From assembly GCA_013813135.1 (NCBI GenBank), contig JACCSF010000113.1:1-16257 (forward strand): 16,257 bases of DNA. The letters run 5' to 3'. This document shows, in pieces, positions 8,745-14,478 of this stretch; the stretch's first letter is position 1, and each line of letters opens with the position of its first letter. Below the pieces are notes generated by a model. It was not told the DNA's origin. It was given only the letters and a program-made list of their open reading frames with translations, and made no database searches. The DNA is from Thermoleophilaceae bacterium. GTDB taxonomy: Bacteria; Actinomycetota; Thermoleophilia; Solirubrobacterales; Thermoleophilaceae. The translations under genes were made by a program, and so were the position numbers.

Positions 8745-10048
8745 CGCAGCGTCTCCATCACGAGGTCAGAGTAGAAGCTGGCGGCAAGGCCCAGATCCTC
8801 GACGGGTACCCGCTCGTCGGCGGCGTGGATGAGCGAGTACTCCTCCACCGCGCCCATGGCGCGCTGCGGGAAGAAGCCGTAGGCCACGCAATCGGGAAAT
8901 GCCGCCCGCCACCAGTGCGAATCCGAGAAGCCGGGCATCGCCATCGGTGCCACGGCGGCGCCCGGGTCCTCGAGTTCGATGAAGCGGCGGATCGAGTCCA
9001 TCAAGGGCGTGTTCATGGGCGAGCGGTTACCGACCACGTCGCAGGCGAACTCCAGGCCGTAGCCGTCCTCGCCGAGCACCTCGGCGACGGCCCTCATGAC
9101 GTGCTCCCTGCCCTGGTCGGGCGGGACGCGGCAGTCCACCTGCAGCTCGGCGCTCGACGGAATCACGTTGATCTTCTCGCCGGCCCTGATGATCGTGGGG
9201 GTCATGCTCACCCCGAGCATCGGTTCGATCAGCACGGCCAGGCCCGGGTCCTTGGCCTCCACCTGCCGCAGGGCCGCCTCGAGGTCCGAGGGGTCCACGC
9301 CGAGCGCCCGCAGCAGCGCCTCTGGCTCCGGCGTGAGGTCGAAGGAGGGCCGGCGCTCGCGCAAAGCGGTGAGCAGCGGGGCCATCTTCGCGAGCGCGTT
9401 GTCGCCGATGCGCGGCACCGACGCGTGGCCCGAGCGTCCTTCGGTCGTGAGCGTGAAGCGAAAAACGCCCTTCTCGGCCACGCAGACGGGGTAGACGCGC
9501 CGGCCGTCGTAGTCCACCACCGGCCCGGCGCCCTCGTTGACGACCAGGTCGCAGCGCACCCGGTCCGGGTGCTCGCGGCAGAGCCACTGGGCGCCCTCGG
9601 CAGCGCCGGTCTCCTCGTCGGCCGTGAAGACGAGCATCAGCTCGCCGGCCTCCGGGCGCCAGCCCTCCTCGACCAGCGCCAGCGCCGCGGCCGACTCGGC
9701 GGCCACCTGGCTCTTCATGTCGAGCGCGCCGCGACCCCAAACGAAGCCGTCGCGCAGCTCGCCCGACCACGGGTCCACGGTCCACTCGGATGGGTCGGCG
9801 AGCACGGTGTCGACGTGGCCGAGCAGGCACAGAGCCGGGCCGTCGGACGCCGAGCGCAGGCGGGCGATCAGGTTGGGTCTGCCCGGCACCGCCGCAAGCA
9901 GCTCGCACTCGAAGCCGGCCGGCTCGAGCAGGCCGCGCAGCCACTCCTGCGCCGGCGCCTCGTTACCGGGCGGGTTGACCGTATCGAAGCGGATCAGCCG
10001 CTGCAGCAACTCGGTGGTGCGGCGCTCGAGATCGCTGCGCTCGGGCAC
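8741..10048 (-). CDS. M20 family metallopeptidase/deacylase
   Basis: A 435-residue zinc amidohydrolase of the ArgE/DapE/ACY1/CPG2 family. Expected metal ligands and catalytic residues are all present: H78 and D80 (LGHVDTV), D110 (RGALDMKSQ, bridging Asp), E145 and E146 (TADEETG, general base and ligand), E172 (VNEGAG), and H408 (SLIHAADERV). A lid/dimerisation domain starts near residue 190 with GRSGHASVP. The family removes acyl groups from amino acids or cleaves dipeptides and carboxy-terminal residues; the exact substrate is not evident, so it could be an acylase, carboxypeptidase or deacetylase. GTG 10048 is the first gene of the long minus-strand operon and has no Shine-Dalgarno. A -10-like CATACT ends only 6 nt before it, which suggests a leaderless transcript. 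Confidence 0.9.
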   Translation of the reverse strand: MPERSDLERRTTELLQRLIRFDTVNPPGNEAPAQEWLRGLLEPAGFECELLAAVPGRPNLIARLRSASDGPALCLLGHVDTVLADPSEWTVDPWSGELRDGFVWGRGALDMKSQVAAESAAALALVEEGWRPEAGELMLVFTADEETGAAEGAQWLCREHPDRVRCDLVVNEGAGPVVDYDGRRVYPVCVAEKGVFRFTLTTEGRSGHASVPRIGDNALAKMAPLLTALRERRPSFDLTPEPEALLRALGVDPSDLEAALRQVEAKDPGLAVLIEPMLGVSMTPTIIRAGEKINVIPSSAELQVDCRVPPDQGREHVMRAVAEVLGEDGYGLEFACDVVGNRSPMNTPLMDSIRRFIELEDPGAAVAPMAMPGFSDSHWWRAAFPDCVAYGFFPQRAMGAVEEYSLIHAADERVPVEDLGLAASFYSDLVMETLR

Positions 10049-10054
10049 CGCGCG

Positions 10055-10060
10055 AGTATG
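10055..10060 (-). promoter_or_regulatory. Candidate -10 element for the M20-to-ychF operon
   Basis: The minus strand reads TGGCATACT, an extended -10-like sequence (TGn plus CATACT), and then 6 nt to GTG 10048. That spacing would put the transcription start at or next to the start codon (leaderless mRNA). I see no convincing -35. The lack of any Shine-Dalgarno at this GTG agrees with leaderless initiation, but the call is an inference. Confidence 0.35.
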
Positions 10061-10142
10061 CCAGCCGGGCTACGGCGGCCCCACCGAGCTCGATCGTAAA
10101 CAGCAGCGGTAAGGGTGGCCGTCGCCGATGCCTCGCAGGTGC

Positions 10143-10216
10143 CCGGTCGGGGGTGCAGCACGAAAGTCCAGACATAGTGGACTAACTTCCGGGACCCCCA
10201 AGCAACCCCGCACCGG
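10143..10216. repeat. Nested inverted repeats in the 10049-10255 intergenic region
   Basis: Three sets of inverted arms share a centre region. The inner pair is AGTCCA (10165-10170) and TGGACT (10178-10183) around a 7-nt loop. The middle pair is GGGGGT (10149-10154) and ACCCCC (10194-10199), with exactly 10 unpaired nt on each side. The outer pair is CCGGT (10143-10147) and ACCGG (10212-10216). The element lies downstream of the R2lox-SCP2 gene and upstream of the M20 operon, both on the minus strand. It could be a terminator-like structure without a U-tract, a leader RNA, or a binding site. Nothing else recognisable is present in the rest of this 207-bp gap except the candidate -10 near 10055. 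Confidence 0.5.
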
Positions 10217-10255
10217 CCCTCAATTGCTGTCGTTGGCGGGGCTCAAGAGCGGGCG

Positions 10256-11535
10256 CTACGCCGGGAACATCCGACGCGCGCGCCACAGCCAGCGCAGATC
10301 GCCCTTCGGGCGCAGGCGCCGCAGCCCCGCCAGCTTCAGTGGGTGCTCGCGGCCGCCGAGCAGGTCGGTCCAATCCTCGTAGCGACACTGGATCGTCACT
10401 GTGGGCGCGTCCGCGCGGCCGGGCTCGACGCGCGTGTCGCCGTTCGCCACCACCAGGTGCCACGGGTCCGCGTCTGCGAACTCCCACTGGATCGTGCCGG
10501 GGTCGCTGGGAACGCCGCGCCTGTCCAGCCCGCCCAGCAGCATCTGGAAGATCGCCTCCATCGTGTCGGCGTCGCGCCGGGGCGGGCCCGTCTTCTCACC
10601 GAGGATCCCCCCGTACACAAGCCGCTGGCCGAGCTTGGCGCGCTCCATCGGCTCCATCCCGGGCGAGAAGATCGGCGGACCGGGCAGGTCCTCCATCGGC
10701 AGGCCGGCGCTGCGCAGCTTGGTCTCGAGCGAGGCCGCCCCCTCCGCGCCGATCTCCTCCAGCGTGAAGCCGAACACCTCGGTGTAGCGGCGGTCCCAGC
10801 CGGGCGGCACGAGCACCGCCGCGGTGAACGGAATCACCTCGCGCAGCATGTCGGCCACCGCCTGCTTGCAGTCGGGGTCGTCGCGGCAGAGATCGGCCAG
10901 CAGCTTCACGCCGAAGCCGATGTGGCGCTGCTCGTCCAGCGCGACGTTCTGCATCCCCTCGCGGAACCCGGGCAGCCGGTCGCGCTGCTCGAGGTAGCTG
11001 GTGATGAAGTGCTGCCCGGGCTGCGCGAGCGTCGCCTCGATCACAAGGTGGTAGAGCGTGATCGCCGCGGCCAGGTTGGTGCGAGTCGGCTTGCGGCGCA
11101 ACTCGGCGGCCATCGTCTCAAGCCGCTCAAACGTCTTGCGAAAGCCCCAGGTCAGGCGCGTCTCGATCGCGGCCAGCCGCTCGCCGACGTCCCTGCCGTC
11201 GACGCCGGCCACCTCCGACATGAAGCGCGAGAAGAAGACCGCGTGCCGGGCCTCGTCCACCTGCTGCGTCGCGAGGAAGTACTTCTGCTCCTCGAGCGGC
11301 GCGGCGTCGATGTATGGCGACAGGCCGTCGGTCACCGCGTCCTCGCCCCAGAAGAAGAGCGCGTAGTTCCACAGCGCCGCCTCCCGCTCGAACTCGGTGA
11401 ACTCCTCCTGCCACTGACGCGCGTCCTCTGAGAAGTCGATCGCCGTCGCGCTCCAGTTGCCCTTCTCCCACCGCGCGTACAGATCACGTAGGAGATTGCG
11501 TCCGTAGCCGTGCGTACCGGTACATTTGTGCTCAT
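10256..11535 (-). CDS. R2-like ligand-binding oxidase (R2lox) fused to SCP2 domain; start disrupted
   Basis: The clear coding frame runs to TAG 10256 and gives about 408 residues counted from CTG 11482. Residues 1-200 are a ferritin-like R2lox domain. Metal ligands are E47 (FFWGEDAV), E77 and H80 (DEARH), E149 (YHLVIEA), E184 and H187 (DEQRH). V50 and Y144 sit at the positions of the Val-Tyr ether crosslink known in R2lox proteins; spacings E149-E184 (35) and Y144-E149 (5) match mycobacterial R2lox. R2lox proteins hold a Mn/Fe or Fe/Fe site with a bound fatty acid; their substrate is unknown. The last 100 residues (about 306-408, with HPLKLAGLRRLRPKGDL) look like an SCP2 sterol/lipid-binding domain. 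No ATG, GTG or TTG is in frame at the expected start; ATG 11535 (MSTNVPV) needs one extra base to join. It diverges from the TetR gene. Confidence 0.85.
11514..11523. repeat. Perfect 10-bp palindrome beside the divergent operator
   Basis: GTACCGGTAC is a perfect palindrome overlapping the left arm of the larger inverted repeat. It provides an additional GTACCG half-site like the ones in the 37-bp repeat, possibly a second binding register for the TetR protein. Confidence 0.5.
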
Positions 11536-11554
11536 GGGCGGAACAAATGTACCG
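11518..11554. promoter_or_regulatory. Probable TetR operator and divergent promoter (12-13-12 inverted repeat)
   Basis: CGGTACATTTGT (11518-11529) and ACAAATGTACCG (11543-11554) are perfect 12-bp inverted arms with a 13-nt spacer. The spacer contains CATG, which supplies both the ATG of the TetR gene (11534, plus strand) and the expected ATG of R2lox (11535, minus strand). Each arm contains TACATT, a -10-like hexamer, ending 7 nt before the plus-strand ATG and 10 nt before the minus-strand ATG, so both transcripts could be leaderless or nearly so. Binding of a TetR dimer here would block both promoters. The repeat is seen directly; its use as operator and promoter is inferred. No convincing -35 was seen on either side. 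Confidence 0.7.
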
Positions 11555-12145
11555 AAAGGCGCGGCCCGGCGCGAGCACATCTTGCGCGCCACGCTGGAGC
11601 TGATCGGCGAGCACGGCTCGGACGCGGTCACCCACCGGGCCGTCGCCGAGCGCGCGGAGCTCCCGCTGTCGGCCACGACCTACTGGTTCGCCTCGAAGGA
11701 CGAGCTGCTGCAGGAGACGCTGCTGCTGGTCGTGCGCGAGGAGGTCGAACGGCTCGAGCGACTCGTCCTCGACCTCGCGCCGCGCGAGCTCGACGTGAGC
11801 GAGTGGGCGCGCGCCGTGTCCGCGGTGCTCGCCGCCGACCTCGAGTCCGACCCGATCCGCCACGTCGCTTTCACCGAGCTGGTCCTCGAGGGCACGCGCC
11901 GTCCGTGGCTCGCCGAGGAGGTCGCCCGCTGGCACGCCGCGCAGCTGCGCCTGGCCGAGCTCGGCCTGCGCGCCACGGGAGGACCGGACCCGCGCGCGGA
12001 CGCCCCGCTCCTGGTGGCCACGATCACGGGCTTCATGCTGGGCCAGCTGGTGACCCCCGTGGATGACTTCGAGGAGCGCATCTTCCGGCCGGCGCTCGAG
12101 CGCCTGTTCACGAAGCTCACCGAACCGGGACCGGTGCCCGCGTGA
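11534..12145 (+). CDS. TetR family transcriptional regulator
   Basis: A 203-residue TetR/AcrR-type repressor. The N-terminal DNA-binding domain covers residues 8-60: helix ARREHILRATLELIGEHG, then the helix-turn-helix VTHRAVAERAELPLSATTYW and the typical FASKDELLQE. The remaining alpha-helical part is the ligand-binding and dimer domain, with no assignable ligand. ATG 11534 is chosen because it gives a normal-length arm before the first helix and sits 7 nt after a -10-like TACATT; a GTG at 11510 is a less likely alternative start. The gene is divergent from R2lox-SCP2 and its stop overlaps the hydrolase GTG by 4 nt. It probably represses both itself with the hydrolase and the oxidase through the palindrome covering its start. 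Confidence 0.92.
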   Translation: MGGTNVPKGAARREHILRATLELIGEHGSDAVTHRAVAERAELPLSATTYWFASKDELLQETLLLVVREEVERLERLVLDLAPRELDVSEWARAVSAVLAADLESDPIRHVAFTELVLEGTRRPWLAEEVARWHAAQLRLAELGLRATGGPDPRADAPLLVATITGFMLGQLVTPVDDFEERIFRPALERLFTKLTEPGPVPA

Positions 12146-12954
12146 GCACCGCCGCCGGGCTCGCCTACCGCGAGGCCGGCCCGGCCGACGGCCCGGTCGC
12201 GCTGCTGGTCCACGGCTTCCCGCAGAGCTCCTACATGTGGCGCGACACGCTGCCGGCGCTGGCCGCGGCCGGCTGGCGTGCCGTGGCACTCGACCTGGCC
12301 GGCTTCGGCGACTCGCCGCCCGACCCGCCGGGCACCTGGGAGCGCCAGGCGGAGGCGCTCGAGCGCTTCCGCCGGGAACTGGGCGTGGAGAGCTGCGTGC
12401 CGGTGATGCACGACTGGGGCGGGCTGATCGGGCTGCGGTGGGCGTGCGAGCACCCCGACGCCGTGCGCGCGCTGGCGATCAGCTCCAGCGGGTTCTTCCC
12501 CGACGGCAAGTGGCACGGCATGGCGAAGGCGCTGCGCACCCCCGAGGTGGGCGAGCAGGCGCTGGGCGGGCTCGACCGCGACCGCTTCGCCGGGCTGCTG
12601 CGCGCCTCCAGCGCGGCCTTCAGCGACGACGCCATCGACGAGTACTGGAAGGGGCTCGCCGACGAGCCACACCGGCGCAACGCGCTGGAGCTGTACCGCT
12701 CGGGCGACTTCGAGAAGCTCGCCGGCTACCGGCTCGCGGACCTCGAAGTGCCGGTGCTGCTGGTGTGGGGCGAGAGCGATGAGTTCGCGCCCCTGGCCGG
12801 CGCCCACCGCTTCGAGCGCGAGCTGCCGGACACCGAGCTGGCGGTCGTCGAGGATGCCGGGCACTTCGTATGGGACGAGCAGCCGGAGCGCTGCGCAGCG
12901 GCGCTCACCGCCTTCCTTGGCAGAATCCCAGCATCGAGCGGCTCTTCGACCTAG
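12142..12954 (+). CDS. Alpha/beta hydrolase, epoxide hydrolase/haloalkane dehalogenase-like
   Basis: A 270-residue alpha/beta-hydrolase. The oxyanion-hole motif is LLVHGFPQSSYMW (21-33), the nucleophile elbow is MHDWGGLIG (89-97) with D91 as nucleophile, the probable acid is D213 in WGESDEF, and the base is H241 in DAGHFVWDEQPE. An Asp nucleophile followed by Trp, with HGFP rather than HGNP, fits epoxide hydrolases or haloalkane dehalogenases, which use a covalent ester intermediate, and argues against esterases with a Ser nucleophile. A cap domain lies between about residues 117 and 195. GTG 12142 overlaps the TetR stop by 4 nt (GTGA), so the two are translationally coupled. The likely role is hydrolysis of a hydrophobic epoxide or halide, perhaps a product of the divergent oxidase; that link is inferred. 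Confidence 0.88.
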   Translation: MSTAAGLAYREAGPADGPVALLVHGFPQSSYMWRDTLPALAAAGWRAVALDLAGFGDSPPDPPGTWERQAEALERFRRELGVESCVPVMHDWGGLIGLRWACEHPDAVRALAISSSGFFPDGKWHGMAKALRTPEVGEQALGGLDRDRFAGLLRASSAAFSDDAIDEYWKGLADEPHRRNALELYRSGDFEKLAGYRLADLEVPVLLVWGESDEFAPLAGAHRFERELPDTELAVVEDAGHFVWDEQPERCAAALTAFLGRIPASSGSST

Positions 12955-14351
12955 AGGACTCACCCGGCGGCCGTCCCGGGGCTCCGTCGGGTGACCTGCC
13001 CCTGGCCGCGCGGATGCGCCCCGCGTCGCTGGGCGAGTTCGTCGGCCAGGACCACCTGCTCGGCCGCGGCTCGGCGCTGCGGACGGCCATCGAGGAGGGC
13101 CGGCCCCACTCGATGATCCTCTACGGGCCGCCGGGCACGGGCAAGACCACGCTCGCGCGCCTGCTCGCCGTGAACTCGCGGGCCGCCTTCGAGGAGGCCT
13201 CCGCCGTCAACGCCGGCCGCGCAGAGGTGCGCGAGGTGCTCCAGCGCGCCCAGCACCGGCGCGACACCAGCGGCGAGCGCACGATCTTCTTCCTCGACGA
13301 GATCCACCGCTTCAACAAGGCCCAGCAGGACACGCTGCTGCCGGCCGTGGAGGAGGGCCTGGTGGTGCTGATCGGCGCCACGACGGAGAACCCCTACTTC
13401 GAGGTCAACTCGGCGCTGCTGTCGCGCTGCCGCGTCTACGAGCTGCGCGCGCTCGACGATGAGCACGTGCTGGCACTGCTGCGGCGTTCGCTCGGCGACG
13501 AGCGCGGCATCCCCGGTCCCCCCCGCGTGGACGACGACGCGCTCGAGTTCCTCGCCGCGCGCTCGGCGGGCGACGCGCGCACCGCGCTGTCGGCGCTGGA
13601 CCTGGCCTGCGAGACGGTCCAGAATCGGAACCGTGCGCACTCGGCCGAGCCGAGCGCTTCCGGCCTGGGGAACCGTGCGCACTCGGCCGAGCCGAGCGCT
13701 TCCGGCCTCGGCGGGGCGGTCACGCTGCGTGTGGCCGAGGACGCGCTCCAGCGCAGCGCCATCCTCTACGACAAGGGCGGCGACCTCCATTACGACCTGA
13801 TCTCGGCGTGGATCAAGTCCACTCGCGGCTCGGATCCGGACGCTTCGCTGCTCTACCTGGCCGCCATGCTCGAGGGCGGGGAGGACCCGCGCTTCATCGC
13901 CCGCCGGATGGTGATCCTGGCCAGCGAGGACATCGGGAACGCCGACCCGCGCGCGCTCGAAGTGGCGGTGAGCGTCGCCCACGCAGTGGAGCACGTCGGC
14001 ATGCCGGAGTGCGCGCTCAACCTCGCCCAGGCAGCCGTCTATCTGGCGCTCGCGCCGAAGTCGCCCGCCTCATACAAGGCGCTCGGGCGCGCGCGCGAGT
14101 GGGTGCGCGAGCACGGTACGCCGGAGCCGCCCGCCGCTCTGCGCAGCGCCGCCTACCCGGGCGCGAAAAAGCTCGGGCGCGGGCTCGACTACGACTATCC
14201 GCACGACCGCCCGGAGGGCGTGTCCGAGCAGGAGCTGATGCCGGACGACGCGATCGGCGAGCGCTTCCTCGAGCTGACGGAGCATGGTGAGGAGCGCGAG
14301 CTGCGGAAGCGGTTCGAGCGCATCCGCAAAGCCCGCGGGCGCGAGGGCTAG
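12870..14351 (+). CDS. rarA: Replication-associated recombination protein RarA (MgsA/WRNIP1 family)
   Basis: An AAA+ clamp loader-like ATPase acting at stalled replication forks. Numbering from ATG 12870 (493 residues), the conserved core starts at PLAARMRPASLGEFVGQDHLL (44-64). Walker A is GPPGTGKT (86-93), Walker B FFLDE (140-144), sensor 1 TTEN (171-174), SRCRV at 185-189, and sensor 2 GDAR (234-237). The C-terminal tetramerisation part begins near YDKGGDLHYDLISAWIKSTRGSDPDA. A tandem 14-residue repeat (254-281) interrupts the linker before VTLRVAEDAL. ATG 12870 is the only canonical in-frame start before the core but lies 85 nt inside the hydrolase gene. Conserved-looking sequence begins around residue 22 (ATC at 12933, IERLFDLED), so true initiation there at a rare codon, or a recent change, is possible. 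Confidence 0.93.
   Translation: MGRAAGALRSGAHRLPWQNPSIERLFDLEDSPGGRPGAPSGDLPLAARMRPASLGEFVGQDHLLGRGSALRTAIEEGRPHSMILYGPPGTGKTTLARLLAVNSRAAFEEASAVNAGRAEVREVLQRAQHRRDTSGERTIFFLDEIHRFNKAQQDTLLPAVEEGLVVLIGATTENPYFEVNSALLSRCRVYELRALDDEHVLALLRRSLGDERGIPGPPRVDDDALEFLAARSAGDARTALSALDLACETVQNRNRAHSAEPSASGLGNRAHSAEPSASGLGGAVTLRVAEDALQRSAILYDKGGDLHYDLISAWIKSTRGSDPDASLLYLAAMLEGGEDPRFIARRMVILASEDIGNADPRALEVAVSVAHAVEHVGMPECALNLAQAAVYLALAPKSPASYKALGRAREWVREHGTPEPPAALRSAAYPGAKKLGRGLDYDYPHDRPEGVSEQELMPDDAIGERFLELTEHGEERELRKRFERIRKARGREG
13629..13712 (+). repeat. Tandem duplication of a palindrome-rich 42-bp unit within rarA
   Basis: Two head-to-tail copies have a period of 42 bp (13629-13670 and 13671-13712). 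The first 38 bases of each coding unit, plus two bases before, are identical between copies. Each encodes NRAHSAEPSASGLG in frame. Within a unit are the palindromes GTGCGCAC (13633-13640) and CTCGGCCGAG (13640-13649), and AGCGCT (13653-13658). The copies fall in a surface linker of RarA. The palindromes and clean in-frame insertion resemble protein-tolerated repetitive elements; I saw no third copy in this window. Confidence 0.9.
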
Positions 14352-14353
14352 CG

Positions 14354-14370
14354 GCGCCGGCTGGCGGCGC
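14354..14370 (+). terminator. GC-rich stem-loop after rarA
   Basis: GCGCC (14354-14358) and GGCGC (14366-14370) can pair around a 7-nt loop, starting just after the rarA stop (14349-14351). No U-tract follows, so it is at best a weak terminator candidate. The rest of the 127-nt gap to the aldehyde dehydrogenase gene shows a CACAAT (14465-14470) 8 nt before ATG 14479, which could be a -10 for a nearly leaderless transcript. Confidence 0.25.
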
Positions 14371-14478
14371 GGCCGTCTAGGGCTCGATCAGCTCCGTGCG
14401 CAACGCGTGGCTCTGGTCCGGCAACGAGAGGACGTCATCAGGAGCACTGCGGCGCGGCGTGCTGCACAATCCCAGGCC

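Noticed and set aside
8825..10099. Plus-strand open frame opposite the M20 peptidase
   Set aside because: Shadow frame; the minus strand has all M20 metal ligands.
10049..10255. Possible tRNA or small structured RNA in the gap
   Set aside because: No cloverleaf, TTC-type T-loop or acceptor pairing could be built; only the nested inverted repeats are kept.
11536..12289. Continuous N-terminal extension of the R2lox frame across the TetR gene
   Set aside because: The extension is antisense to a clear TetR gene and has no homology character; R2lox homologues start near the NLLRDLY region.
13620..13720. CRISPR-like array
   Set aside because: Two adjacent 42-bp copies without spacers, translated in frame within rarA, are a tandem duplication and not an array.
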